Positions 20,638 to 34,000 of a stretch of DNA of 64,000 nt are shown piece after piece (position 1 is the stretch's first letter; each line of letters begins with the position of its first letter). A program made the position numbers and the translations under genes. The DNA comes from Apricaphanius iberus (lineage: Eukaryota > Chordata > Actinopteri > Cyprinodontiformes > Aphaniidae), in NCBI GenBank assembly GCA_028564705.1, contig JAPXFQ010000078.1, forward strand, positions 2,294,001-2,358,000, read 5' to 3'. A model generated the notes under the pieces. The model was not told the origin of the DNA. It did not search any database and saw only the letters and a list, made by a program, of their open reading frames with translations.

Positions 20638-23600
20638 ATGACAGCGCTGTCGCTGATTCTGATGGCCGTTTCTGCCGCTTCGGTTCTGGCCGAGTCCTCC
20701 GTGTATTTCCGAGAGCAGTTTGAGGATGGTGGTGAGGTTTTATCTTTATTTTATGACTGTTTTGCTTCTAAATCTTGATTCTGTGCACTTTTTATTTATT
20801 CTAGCATTGCATGTGAAAATAACTAACGTTGTTGTTAGAATGGGCTTTCTTACTATGAATGTTTTTAATGTGCTATTTTTCGAGCATCATCTGTTCATTG
20901 TAGATGTAAAAGCCATTAAACCCGGAAACCAGCCATTTGCAATGATCAATATTAGAACCCCTTCTTCTATCCTAAGTCCTCCATCTATAGTCCATCTGTT
21001 TTCCTACCCCCAGCTGTCATCAAAACTCACCCCCACCCTGCAGCCCAGCCCTACCTTGGTCACTCTCTTATATCCTCCTCCTCCCCTCAGTAGCATACAC
21101 CTGCACTGATTTTATGATCAGCTGCATTCAGAATTGTTTAATGCTTATCACAACACTGAGCTTGTCTGTGCAGATGCCTGGAATAGTCGCTGGTCGGAAT
21201 CCAAGCACAAGTCAGACTATGGCAAGTTCGTCCTGTCTGCGGGGAAGTTCTACGGAGATGCAGAGAAAGACAAAGGTGAGTGGAAATGAGCCACTCAGCG
21301 ATGTGGTTCTTGTCTTGTAAATATTAGTAGTAAATGAAGGAGTTTAGATTATCTAACAGTAGTGAGCAGTGATGGTTCTAGTATGAATGAGGACCTGGGT
21401 GAGCCACACATCTGGTTCCCCAAATTCAGCTCATTTAGCTATAAAATAAAATCCTTATATTACACATCAGCCATAAGAATTAAAATTATTGGTATAAATG
21501 AAAAAGCTAGGTGAATAGTAGGAATGGACTTGTATCAGATTCTAATGATAACCTTTAGTAAAAACACAACTATTGTCAGGTAGTTACACAAACTTAAAAT
21601 AACATTGTTAACCCTGATGTAACTTGTATTTAAACAAAAAAAGTTATTTTGATTGTTGCAAAAAATAATCTGACAGACTAATTATTGCAGTTTTATTAGT
21701 GTTATTTATTACATTTATTTATGTCGTTTTTGATATATGAATTTAAGCAAATACACAACATTGAAATCCTTGTAACTTTCTTTGAACAAAATATTACAGC
21801 CATTCTGCTTTCAATTCAGTAATACACATGTAATAAGCTAATGTTAGCTGGTCTGTTAGTAGGGCTCCCAGTCTGCAGTCAGCTGCCTAACAGATCTGCA
21901 GCTTGTTAACTTTAGTTATAAAAAGGCATTACCTTGGAAAGAGTGATAAGAGGTCTCCTTTAGTGCTTTAGCTCTTTTTGGGGAGGGTTTCTAAGAGCAG
22001 GTGAGTGTAGTAACCTTTCATGCAGCTGACTTGGCAGTGTGCAGCAACACACAAGGTGATGGGCATTACTGCATTACTATAAGCATCATACAAGTTGAGA
22101 ATATGTATGAGATGCACATCCGTCTGGTATGTCATTAAAAGCACTTTCTGTTAGATTGGTGTGGCAGCAAAAAATAAAAATCTAATTTGTTTCACTCTTA
22201 CCTTAATCCTAGTCTGGTGGAGTTCTAATGGATATGAAACATGTTCTTTTATGTCTAAATGAAGAATATTCAAATCGCAAACTGTGTTGAGGCCTGTCAA
22301 ACCAACAAAATTTAGCTGGATGATAAATTCCCCCAGAAATTATTGAGATGAACAATAATGTCATTTTTAGATCATTCTCAACTATTTTATTTAACGCACA
22401 TCCTCTGATCATCCATCACTTTAATTTTAAATAACATTTACTCCTGCAACTGGGAGACATTTTTAATATTCATTATAAATTAAAAAAGCACACCAAAACA
22501 AGAAAATGGATAAAACATTGATCACATGGCTCAGACGGCAAAAACAAAAAACAAATAGTTAAGAGTTTTTTAAACAGAAAGTGCAAACTAACAACAAAGA
22601 AACTCAGTTTGAATAAAAAAAGACACTTTTACTATGAGCATATAGGTCATATATTCCTTCTTTCATCAAGGAGAACAAACGGGCATGAACATGGAAATTG
22701 TTGTGGCTGCCAAAATGATCAATCTCAGTTGAATTTATTATCGATTAATCTATTCATTTTTCTTGTGACAGACATAAGTGAGTTTCTATAGTTTATCTAC
22801 AATTGATCAAATGCAGTTCAGGCTGCTTAAAAACACCATGATAGTCCTTTGTTTTACCACCAAATGATTTGTTAAGGATAACTCATTTTAGTGGACGTGC
22901 AAATGTGCTGATGGAACCTTTTTTTTTTTTTTTCGTGACGCTGGTCTCTTGGTTATCTCCCTGGGCAAAAACTCATATGGCCTATACCAGAACCACCACT
23001 GGTTGTGATTTTACAGTTTTTACAATTAGTGTAGGTTCTGTCTTTTAAATGTAGTTTTCCCAGTTTGCAGCCTGATAGTTTACCACCGTGCCACTGAATT
23101 TTTTTTAATATCTGCTTTTATGATTCTCAGCTCTTAAAACGGTGCTAGAATTTTTCTGTCTTCATTTTGCTCATCATAAACGTGCCTCTAAATAACTAAG
23201 CCTATTAAATTCTACCTCGGCTGGGATCGTCGCTGTGATGATGCTGTTGTTACCGCAGGTCTGCAGACGAGCCAGGATGCCCGCTTTTATGCTTTGTCAG
23301 CTCGTTTCGATGACTTCAGTAACAAAGGCGAGCCTTTAGTCATCCAGTTCACTGTGAAGCACGAGCAGAGCATCGATTGCGGCGGAGGATACATCAAGCT
23401 GTTCCCCTCTGAGGTCAATCAGGAGGAGATGCATGGAGACTCTGTCTACAACATCATGTTCGGTAGGCCTCCTCTGGATAAATAGTAGTAAAGAGAAACT
23501 CTACTTTTTTCTAAGAAAATGCTTCATTGATCATAAAATTTTACCTGTGATTACGTGCTCTTTTTGTGATCTTGCGAATCTTTATTAACACACTAAGTTA

Positions 23601-26113
23601 GTGAAAACTTTCTATACTCCTACTTATTGGTTTGATGTGTCCTTCAGGTCCTGATATTTGTGGCCCAGGCACAAAGAAAGTTCATGTGATCTTCAACTAC
23701 AAAGGCAAAAACCATTTGATTAACAAAGATATCAGGTGCAAGGTATGGCATATTTCTCTTTTACTCGCTTCATTTAATAAGACATTTGCATAATGTAGTT
23801 TTTCTGAACTCTTGCACTGTTAGGAAATTAAATAATTAGCAATAGTAACGCTCAATTCTAAAACTAATTTGGCAAAGGTTCAGCTTTTAAAAGTCCTTCC
23901 TTCGTGTTTCTGACATCTTTTTGTCCTTCCAGGATGACGAGTACACCCATTTGTACACGCTGATCGTCAACCCTGACAACACTTATGAGGTTAAGATTGA
24001 CAACAAAAAGGTCGAGTCGGGCAACCTGGAAGATGATTGGGACTTTCTGCCCCCCAAAAGAATCAAGGACCCCAATGCCAAAAAGCCAGAGGACTGGGAT
24101 GACAGGGAGAAGATTCCAGACCCAGATGATAATAAACCAGAGGTTAGTCTGCTTTAATAATCCTCCATATCTAATTTTACAGAGCATCACTCGTTGGAAG
24201 GCTTTGTGAAACTCAAGGACTCATGTTTTAACCTGTCTTGAATTTTTAAGGACTGGGACAAACCTGAAAACATCCCAGACCCTGACGCCAAAAAGCCAGA
24301 CGACTGGGACGACGAGATGGATGGAGAGTGGGAGCCACCTATGATTACCAACCCTGACTACAAGGTATTCATCCCAGGTTTCACTACTACTGTGTTATGA
24401 TTAGTATAGCTGTTAAACAAAGCTCGTCTACTTACTCTACCGCAGTTTATCTTGTTGCCATGAGCCAAAATGTGTTTTGTACGTTCAGGGTGAGTGGAAG
24501 CCCAGAGAGATCGACAACCCTGCCTACAAAGGCAAGTGGGTTCATCCTGAGATTGACAATCCAGAGTACACAGCTGACCCGGAAATCTACAAGTATGACA
24601 GCATTGGCGTGATTGGGCTGGACTTGTGGCAGGTAGGATGATCTGGTGTTTAGTCAACCGTAATAATACAGCAGCAATGGCTATTAGAATTCCTGTATGG
24701 AAAGGTAGAATATGCTTGAATTAATTTGCATTTTCACGTTATTCTTCATCCATCCATCTGTCAATTTGTTCATTCATCAGCCACCCAATGTTTATCACTT
24801 TGTCCATTCATCATATTTTTCCATCCATCCGTTCGTTAAGTCATTGTTTGAGCCACCCGCCTATTCATCCATTCACTCAGCCTTATATCTACCTATCCAT
24901 TTATTGGTTTTGTTTGTGCTATGGAGGGAAACTCATCTTGCGGGCCTTCTCAAAATTAGATTTTTTTCTCTCAAAAAGGTGCTTAAAATACTTTGTCTAC
25001 TCGGGAATTTGGGAGACTGAGTCAAAATTCTGGGGACGGCAAATTAGAAAGCAAAAACTTTAATTCAGCCAAAGACAAAGTTGCAGGCTACAGACCAAAA
25101 GAGTGAGACATCCCAAGGGATGGCTAGGTTGGGTTTGGCAGATCTCACTTGATACTTTCACTATGTCCACTCTAAACCTTGGTTACTCACTGCACCAACC
25201 TTCAGGAGTCACTTATAGGGCACCCAGTATTTGGCTGACTGCGCAGAGTAGATTTGCCCATACATACGCCGCAATGGAAGCATGGATTTCACCTTCAAAG
25301 CAAAGACAATAATAATAAGCACATATTTATATACATGCTTATCGAGCTCTATAGCAAATTCAGGTTCCCTCACAAGTTTAACGGAAAATATCCTCAATAG
25401 TTTGTTCATCCATTTATCTGTCCAATCACCCATTTGTTCACCCATCTGTTTCATTATTGTCTGTCCATGTCTCCATCCCTCAGTCAATCTGTTCATCTGT
25501 GTTCAGTCGTCTATCCTGCTTATCTATTCATTCTCCTTCCTTACCATTTTAGAGATATTTAGATATTAAACCCTTAATGAATTTTTGTATTTATAATGTA
25601 AAAATTGGCTGAAATGAGAAGAGATGCTTTTTATCTTTTTCATTTAAAAAATGTAGACTCTGTATGGACTGACAAACTTGTATTTGTGTAAAGGTTAAGT
25701 CTGGGACCATCTTTGACAACTTCCTAATCACCAACGATCCTAAACTGGCTGAGGAAGTTGGCAACGAAACCTGGGGAAAAACTAAGGTATGTTCCCAGTT
25801 CTCTGTCCCCCTCTCTGCTTCCCAAAACTCCACATCTTCACCAAATATAATTTTTTTATCTTATTTATGTTATTTCCTTTTCCAGGATGGTGAGAAAGAG
25901 ATGAAGGAAAGCCAAGAAGAAGAGGAGAGGAAGAAGCGGGAGGAGGAGGACAAGCAGAGGAGAGACGAGGCGAAGGAAGACGAGGAGGAGGAAGAGAAGG
26001 ATGAGGACGAGGAGGAGGAGGAGGAAGAAGAGGAGGAAGAGGGAGAGGAACCAGAAGAGGAGGAAGAGGAAGAAGATGAAGACACAGACTCTCAACTCAA
26101 GGATGAGTTATAA
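20638..26113 (+). CDS. calr4: Calreticulin (9 exons), probably the CALR4 orthologue
   Basis: ER Ca2+-binding lectin chaperone for monoglucosylated glycoproteins. Exons 20638-20731, 21174-21275, 23259-23462, 23648-23742, 23933-24142, 24251-24364, 24489-24632, 25694-25786 and 25886-26113 join in frame to 427 residues. It has a signal peptide ([18 protein letters not shown]), the family signatures [15 protein letters not shown] and IMFGPDICGP, a P-domain of repeats ([26 protein letters not shown]) and GEWKP/GKWVHP second repeats, an acidic C-domain and a C-terminal KDEL ER-retrieval signal. NETW near residue 330-340 is a possible N-glycosylation site. The ortholog choice is by synteny: Calr4 lies between Eps15 and Osbpl9 in mouse. 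Fish calreticulin paralogues are named inconsistently (calr3/calr3a/b), so the symbol is less certain than the product. The ERSE upstream fits ER-stress control. Confidence 0.93.
24740..24910. repeat. Degenerate CATC/CATT tetranucleotide tract, copy 1 (intron 7)
   Basis: Repeated catccatc, attcatc and catttgtc words. A second, similar tract lies at 25400-25540 in the same intron. Decayed microsatellite. Confidence 0.6.
25400..25540. repeat. Degenerate CATC/CATT tetranucleotide tract, copy 2 (intron 7)
   Basis: Words such as gttcatccatttatctgtcc and catctccatccctcagtcaa, like copy 1. The two tracts flank about 500 bases. Confidence 0.55.
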
Positions 26114-27050
26114 ACTCAGGAAATGCTCAGTTTGAGTGAGTGGGATGTTGGATGGAGACTGAAATGAAAGACCTTGATGACTGTCACCTTAGGGGTGGGA
26201 TGGACATAGCCTGGGTGGGATGGACATTTTTCATTTGTTTACAAAACAAAAGGGGATGGGTCAATAAGGGCAATTACTGTTGTGTTTCGTGTTTCAATGA
26301 GCCACTACTGCTACTATTAACATAATTATTGTTATATAAATTGGAATAATAGAAACGTTCTGTTAAAACGACTGTCGAGGTTAGTAAAATCGCTGCGAGC
26401 TGTTCTCAGCAGAACTGTATAAACTATGATTTGTTTCATGAGAATCTAGGTTTATGTGAAGCATTGACAGGAAAATTTATTTAGTGTATGGATGGTGCCA
26501 TGACTACGTTTTGTTTACCTCATGTGCTTTGTGTGTTATTTGTTTTTTGTGAATGTTTTACACTAACTCGTATCTGTCTGGAAGGCTTGGATTGATTTTT
26601 GGCATCCTCACGCAGGTTATCAGTCCTGCTTTAACGTTAAATTAAAAAAAGGTTTAATGGGAACCATTTTACACCCTGCTCGGAAACACCATCGGTCTCT
26701 GGCTTCTTCTGTAGGCTGCTTTACAGTAAAGTCCCTTCCATAGCTTTCTGATGAACACTTCCACTTCACTGCACCTTCTGTAGTCTTGTGTTTTATAATA
26801 AGCAGCATTAAGAGCTAGGTGTACATTAGGGCCTCTCCTGTAGCAGTAAATTATCCCCCAAATAACCAGTTTCCTCCTGTCTGACTTCAGTACATCTGCA
26901 CTGCTGTACCCCGGCTCACCGTCTCAAACACTTTCAACAATGCTCCTTTTGTAAAACACACATTTTGTACTAATGGTAAGAAATGAAGTGTGGGGGGGGC
27001 ATTTTTATGTTGCTGTGCAAATAAAGCGATCTGAACAAAGGTATGTATTT
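26114..27050 (+). other. Calreticulin 3' UTR
   Basis: Follows the stop at 26111-26113. AATAAA at 27020-27025 in 'gcaaataaagcg' is the probable poly(A) signal. A duplicated phrase 'gggtgggatggacat' occurs at about 26190-26230. Confidence 0.55.
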
Positions 27051-28140
27051 ATGCTAGTGTTTGCTTTCTCATATCCTTTTGGTCTTGGTTTTATCGAACA
27101 ATGATTAGTGCCCCAAAAATTGCGGCTGTCATTGGTAGTGATTGTCTGTTTTTAGTTTTTTATTATATGTATTTTTGAGAATGCTAACTTGTGGATTGAA
27201 ATGGTGTAACTAATTACTTCCATTCTGTGCTAGACTAAAATGCATTACATTCTTCATATTCGATACCTCCAGTAAAGATGCCAGGAGCATTAAAATTAGT
27301 GGATTCCTTATTAGTACACCTTAATCACATTAAATTAATCTCAAACTAGGACAAGATGAGTTTACAGTACTCTGATGGCTTCCCCAATCACCATATCTAA
27401 ATCTACTAAAGCTCCTTTGGGGTGGGGTGGATCAGGAGATTGGTATCATGAATGTAAAGCCAACAGATCTGCATCAGTGGTGTGATACTATTATGTCAAT
27501 CTCTGAGGAATGTTTTTGACACATTGTTGAATGTACGTAATAAGGCAAAAGGTGTTGAAGCTGGTACTTGCAAAGTGTCCTTGCTATAGTGGCCCGTGAG
27601 AAGAACAAAAGACTGCAGAGCCATAATGTGTACAGAAGTGCAATAAAATATTATAGTTTTTACTGTGAGATTTTATTCTATTCAGTTATTACACAGTAGA
27701 GGGAGTCCATGACTGAGTTTTCCATTTTAGATCATCTCTGGCTTTGGCATAAATTAACAGAAAAAACAAGAAAGTCCAAAACAAAAAGTATATGCAGCTC
27801 AAAATTTTTAACAAGTATAAATGGTGAATGTAGCCACAGTAACCGTGTCTGTATTTATAGTTACATTTATTTATGGAACTTTTGAAAAAAAAAATTTGAA
27901 GTAGTTTTACTTCACCTGAGTGACAAAATTATGAAATGTTGCTACTCTCGCTGGAGTAAAATGTCTGTATTCTCCACCCACAGAGTAAACTTAAATTAAT
28001 GAAGAACACGCTCATTTGAACTAAAATCGCACGAAACTCACACACCTACAGTTATCGTTAAAATGTGACGTCTCGTACAAGCTCTACTCTGTTGTAGCCC
28101 TTTGTGCTATTTTGAGGCCAAGTGAACATAACATAAGCAA
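27051..28140. other. Intergenic DNA with a recurrent fish repeat
   Basis: About 27410-27610 ('gcatcagtggtgtgatac', 'caatctctgaggaatgttt', 'ctatagtggcccgtgag') recalls a fish repeat that usually ends 'ctaataaagtggccggtgag'. It is degraded. No gene recognised. Confidence 0.45.
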
Positions 28141-28147
28141 GCTATAG

Positions 28148-29655
28148 TACTGTGCAAAAGTTTTAAACTGGTGTGAAAAATCATCCAAACAAAGATTGTT
28201 TTTAATTTTAATTATATTCACGATTCAACAAAAAACGGTGAATAAAAAAAGAGAAATCTAAATCAAACCAATATTTGATGTGCATCATTCTTCTAGGCAC
28301 ACAGCTGGTAGGTTGTCCCAAGCATCTTGGAGAACTTACCACAGATCTGTGGATGTAGGCTTCCTCACATGATTCTATTTCTTCATGTAATCCCAGACAA
28401 ACTTGATGTGTAGATCGGGGATCTGTGGGGACCATACCAGAACGTCTTGTTCTTTTTTTTACCCTGAAGATAGTTTTTAATGAATCTGGCTGTATGTTCA
28501 GGGTCGTTGTCCTGCTGCAGAATAAATTTGGGGCCAATCAGATGCCTCCCTGATGGTAATGCATGATGGATACGTATCTGCCTTTATTTCTTAGCAATTA
28601 GATCACCACAAATCCTTAACCAAATCACCACCTCCATTTGCAGTAATGCAGCTCCAAACGTTCAAGGAACCTCCACCATGCTTTACTGTTGCCTGTAGAC
28701 ACATTGTTGTACCGCTCTCCAGCCGTTAAACCAGGGGTCTCAAACTCCCGACCTTGAGGGCTGCTGTCCTGCAACATTTAGATGTGTTCCTGGTCAAACA
28801 CAACTCTGTTAAATGGCCTCCTCTGCAGAGAGTTGGGTTCTACGGTATTCTGCTGATGACCTTTTTATTGGATTCAGGTGTGTTGGTAGTTTCTGAGACG
28901 TCTCCAAAAGTTGCAAGACCGTAGCACTCGAAGACTGGAGTTCGAGACCCCTGAAATGAACAAAGTACCCTCTGCTACAACCAAATATTTCATAATTTGA
29001 CCCATCAGTCCAGAGCATCTGCTGCCACTGATCTGCACCCCAGTTACATGGTTTTCATGCATACTTGAGTCACTTGGTCTTGTTTCCACATCAGAGGTAC
29101 GGATTGTTTGGGCTGCAACTCCTTCATGAAGACCACTTCTGACCAGACCTCCCTGGACACTAGATGGTTGTACCCGGGTCCCACTGGTGCCAGTTATGAG
29201 CTGATGGTACTGCTGGATATCTTCTAGGTTTGAAGGATAGTAACCTTGATGTGTCTATCATCTACTACACTTAGTTTCCTTGGCTGACCACTTTGTCTAC
29301 GATCCTCAATGTTGCCCGTTTCTTCATGCTTTTTCGAAAGAGCTTGAACAGCACATCTTGAAACCACAGTCTGCTTTGAAATCTTTTTCTTGGAGAGACC
29401 ATTAGAACTGCCTTGTGTCTTGTTGCTGTGCTCAGTCTTGCCGTGACATAAATTTATCTTCCACAGCCTCACCTTGCTAGCAGAGTTTTGCTGTTCCTGA
29501 CCTAGTTTGAAGCCTCCTACAGAGCTGTTTCGGTTAATTAATGCTTTTCACCCTAGATGTGACATTGTTGATCATTTGTACCTGTTTGGTATAATTGTTT
29601 AATGTAAACCTGACTATAATCCTACAAAATCCCTGACTTTGTGCAAGTGTACCCA
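28148..29655 (-). mobile_element. Degraded Tc1/mariner (Tc1-like) transposon
   Basis: On the minus strand, broken frames give transposase-like pieces: the N-terminal segment at 29224-29472 (SKKKISKQTVVSR ... RRQSGQPRKLSVVDDRHIK, the helix-turn-helix plus GRPRKLS linker), a catalytic-core piece at 28809-29018 (LWTDGSNYEIFGCSRG, where LWTDES is typical) and a C-terminal piece at 28208-28537. Degenerate terminal repeats appear at the ends ('gtactgtgcaaaagttttaa' at 28149 and 'tgactttgtgcaagtgta' at 29634). It is interrupted by stops, frameshifts and a nested insertion, and is inactive. Confidence 0.75.
28732..28953. mobile_element. hAT-like MITE nested in the Tc1 remnant
   Basis: 222 bp bounded by inverted ends CAGGGGTCTCAAACTC (28732-28747) and GAGTTCGAGACCCCTG (ending 28953), with one mismatch when compared as reverse complements. 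The flanking 8 bases (cgttaaac / aaatgaac) agree only partly, so the target-site duplication has decayed. It interrupts the transposase-like sequence of the surrounding element. Confidence 0.7.
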
Positions 29656-30526
29656 TTTTACTTTTACTTCAGAAAAAAACATGTCGAAGTAGTGCTAATC
29701 TTACTTGACTACATTTTTTTGGTACGCCACCCACCTCTGGTTACAGATGTTTGTCTCTGATACTGTATGTTATTTAATTTGTAATCTTCTCTTTTTTTTT
29801 ATTTCGTTTTATTTACATAATTACACTTTTAAACACCATGCAAACCTCAATTTCACAAGCTGGTTTCTTTATATAAGCAGTATCTCCCTTGTTATTCCTC
29901 AGAGTGGAGCAAATGTAAGTAAATATGACATTTATTTGCAACCTGAGCGTGAATATATAGTCATCACCTGAGCACATAGGTAGAAAAAAATATTCGAATA
30001 AGTAAATCGTTAGCATGAAATATAAAACCCATAATGAAAGGATCTCTGCAACACATTGGGTTATACCAGGCCTCTGTTCGCCTACCATCCACTCAATTTG
30101 AGGAATAAAAGTCCATGTGATAATTCATAAAATCCAACCTAAATAGTAGAGATAAGGAATGACTGAGAGGAAGAGGAAACAATAAATAAGTAAATAAGGA
30201 GAAAAATAAAATAAAAACAGTGAGGGAAGGGAAGATGGATCATGTGTCACACTTATACTAAGATCTTAATCCACATTTAAAGGAGTTTGTAAACTCTTGT
30301 TAAAGTCTGTGAAGGGAGTCAATATTTTCCTCATTATTTTCCTCAAGGGTCCTTTAAGGATGTAGCCTATATCTAATCCCAAGCTTTAAATTGTCTCCCG
30401 AATCTGACTCGGTGTTTTTTTTATTTAGTTGTTTTTTTTCCTAAGAAAGGAAAACAAATGTATTTTTTAACAAGCTGTAAAGAGCCCAGTTGTTTTGTTT
30501 GTGAGTCACACGCATTCTTACGTTTA
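29656..30526. other. Intergenic region upstream of eps15
   Basis: AT-rich with nothing recognised until the CTCF-like motif and the start of the eps15 promoter. Confidence 0.5.
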
Positions 30527-30541
30527 AGCGCCCTCTCTTGG
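30527..30541 (-). promoter_or_regulatory. Candidate CTCF site upstream of eps15
   Basis: AGCGCCCTCTCTTGG; its reverse complement CCAAGAGAGGGCGCT fits CCANNAGRGGGCGC. It faces left, toward the gas5 motif at 5259. Motif match only. Confidence 0.4.
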
Positions 30542-30542
30542 T

Positions 30543-31000
30543 GACTGGCAGCATCGCACCGTGAAAGCAGTGGGAAACAGAAACACTATGGCTGCCACTC
30601 TGTCTCTTACTCAGGTAACACTGTCTGTACAACTCAAATATATCGACAGCAAACGTCGCCGGCTTGCGCTTGTTTCTCCAGAACACACCTCGGAGGCGTT
30701 AGCGAGACGAGGCGGGCTGAAACGAGAGCCCTCCTTGGCCGAGGTGGCTGTTTTTGAAGTTTAGTCCTGCTGTGACTGGGGAAAAAGTTTCTGCTTAATC
30801 TCTTTGGGGACTGCGTAAGGGCGTAGCTAGCCAGCTAGCCTGTGAGCTAACAGCTAGTTTTGTGTCAGTGTTGAGCTTTTCTGTCGCTTCTTTGTCAAAG
30901 CTGCACACTCGCCGTTTAGCTAACGTTGCTCGGCTTCGTCTCGTTTGTCGCCGTTTCCCGTAATTTGTGCCGTAGGCTAGTCGGTCGTTGCCTAAAGTGA
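30543..31000 (+). promoter_or_regulatory. eps15 exon 1 and CpG-rich 5' region
   Basis: CpG and GC content are raised from exon 1 into intron 1 (cgtcgccggcttgcgctt, ggcggg words), as at many housekeeping promoters. Transcription start not defined. Confidence 0.45.
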
Positions 31001-34000
31001 TGGTAATTCGTGATAACCCATCTGTGGCTCTGTCGGCGTTGCCGATTTACTGTGACATTACTGTTATCAAGTTTCAGATTTTACGTTTTTAATATATCAA
31101 GTGTTTATGGCTGGCTTGCTGTTTTCTGTAGCTTCTCATATGGTTAAACGGAACATCCAGCCTGGACATGGCTATTATTAGAAGTTAACATGCTACATGG
31201 TGATTGAATTAGTGTTTTCCTGATGATCTTTTTCTCAATTAGACACCGTTAACCTTTAGCCCGTTAGCCCTTGACTTTATTTTCTATACAAGGTGTTGGA
31301 GTAAATAATAAAATACCAATAATAATAATAAAAAATAACAGTTATTTGCTGCTTTGCAACCATAAGAGGAAGTGGACTATTGCAGCTACTAGCCTCTCCT
31401 GCTGAGATAAAAAAAAGGTCAGCCTGTTGCTTGTTAGCTGTAGAACTAAAAATATTTGTCATATCATTCGTTTGGCTCGTAAATAAGTCATTTAACCAAT
31501 CGGGACTAATCAGTAGGGTGCACTCCCAGACTTGTTACCTGAGCCACAGCTAGCTATAACAACAGATGGGCGGTGTTGGCTCCCTGACTGCATGCTCTAA
31601 AATCACCCTTGTGGTTTGTGTTGATTAGAGTTGCTCAATACATTTAACTGCAGTTGCCATTTTACTTCGCAAAATGAGGTGTAATATTTGTTTGATCTTG
31701 TATATTTTAACACCACAGTATTTATTGCGATATAAACACTGATCATAGGTCTTTTGTGAATGCTACGAGGCTGTTTTTTGAGTCTTATTCCTATTGTTAG
31801 GGCTGTGCAGTACAAAAAAAAAAGTCTAGCGATACTGATAATAATAATAATAACGTTAGTAAATATTGCATTGAAGATATCAGTTACCATTTGTATCATT
31901 TTTTTTCTTTCCTCTCATCTGTGCTTCCATCACTCTCAGACCGGACAAAAATGACCTTAAAAAGCTTAAGTTCACAGAGTGTCCAACTGCTTAAATAATA
32001 GCATTTTATGTAACTTCATAAAACTTGGAATGTATTAGTAAAAAATAGCCGCGCTCCAAGCAGTCCTTTGCAGTATGAATATTGAACACACACTTACATT
32101 GCCAAAACTCAGTGACAAACCTTCTCCCCCCCGTTTTGTGGGGTGGCTAACTGTATGTTTAGGCAAATAAAATCCAAATGTTCTGGGTACTTTATTTACT
32201 ATTGACTCCTTTGTCGTGTTATGACTTACATTCAATAGGGCTTGGCTGGAAAACGGATATTTCACTGGAAGGCAGAAACCTGTTAGTCATTTTATCTTAA
32301 GCGTGCTTTTCTCTGTAGGGGTTCATACAAGATAACCTCAATGCAAAAGCGCATTTTTAGGTTGAAAAGTTCTATTCACCTATAAAATATTAAGATTTTT
32401 TTCATCATTGAAGTTGCTCTTTATATGAAAACATAGTGGTGTTAAAAAGTCTTAAATCGAACACTATAGTTGAGGCGTTTTCTTGTTTTCGGCGCTCACT
32501 TAAACAGTCGGCGGTACAATGATCACAGTGTTAGAGCCATCAACAGTTCCTGGCACGCCATTCAGCGTCCCAAAGAAAAAGTAGCGTTAGCTTAAGATAC
32601 AGATGTGTGTGTGTCAACAGTTATCTCAGAGGCAGTCGAAAAACCCTGACAGATAACTGCTGATGACAGCCTTCAGGATCACCCCCTAACCCCCCCGCCC
32701 ACACACACACACACACGTCTTTCATTATGCCAGGATCTGTTACAAGATTGACACCCGAGCAGATATCTGCCGTCGTCCTTCTTTAGCTGTACAGCCAGGC
32801 TAAATTTGCTCGGTGCTTGGCCTTGCAGTGTTGGGAGAGATGAAGGGTTAACTCAGTTTGTTTCTACTTCCCCGAACCTCTGAATTCAAGTTCTCGATGA
32901 CCATTTGTCAGGCCCAGCTATAAGAAAGAGGAAACGCTGATTTGCTTCCTGTGAAACGCTGCAGCGAACAGAGGAAAGAAGGGTTTTTCACAAAGGATTC
33001 GAGTGAGGGGGACAAGCGAGCTGTTGCCCGTTACGCAAGCTCCTAACGCTTTGGGAGGCTTTTAAAAAGCTGTCTCGAGACGAACTAAAGCCATCAACGT
33101 CGGAGTAAAGCAAAATGCATCAGAACAGTCCAGCTTCTCTGTTATCGGGCTGGGCTGCATGGTATAACAGTAAATGGGGTAAAGGTTCTAAAGCAGTTTT
33201 CTCCATAATGTACACGTCTGTATAGATTGGTCCAGAATGAACATGGAAGTAAGGACAACAGATGATTGGCCAAAAAGTTTTTTCAACAGTAAGCTAAAAT
33301 GCTTTAAAAAAAAAAAGGACTGCTACTCTAAAATCTGATTATGATGACATATTTTACTTCCCTGTTACATTATTTACAAATGCATGTATTAAGGCTGAAG
33401 GTTGCAGTGAATGTGTGTGCATGTCATTGTGTACGTTTGATTTGGCTTTAAATGTGTTTCGATTATTGTTTCTGTTTTATCATGTTGTGCTGATTTTATC
33501 AGGAAAAGTTTTCTACAAATAAAATTAGATTGTTTAAAGGCAGAGCATCTGGCTTTAATCAATCTAGAAAGACTTAAGCCATTTATCCAGATTTTGCTGG
33601 ATTTTCTTAAATTTTGTCTCAAAATTCTTACAAACAGAGTTTATCTATGATGCATACTGGGTTTAGCTTGAGAAATAAGTAGAGTGCTTGATGCAGCCAT
33701 GATAGGAATTATGGTTATTGGAAGAAGACGATACAACATAACGAACACTGTTCTGTCTGGAGGCACTGTGTAAGACTATTGAATCATGAATTTTTCGCAA
33801 TTAAAAAGTTACATAAAGTGTGCCAATTATAAAACTTTTTTTTCTTCTATTTTTTGCTTCAGTATGAAAAAGAGTTTTAAGAAAGTTGTGTTTTGGTTTA
33901 GGTACTTTCAACGTTTTAATGTTCTTTGTATTTCATTTTGATTACTCTGCTTTAGAAAAATGTGGGCTAAAACTAAGAAGGGGACTTAAGTGAGTTTTGC

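Noticed and set aside
25865..26095. Minus-strand frames rich in Ser or Leu/Phe
   Set aside because: Antisense shadows of the GAG/GAA-rich last exon of calreticulin.
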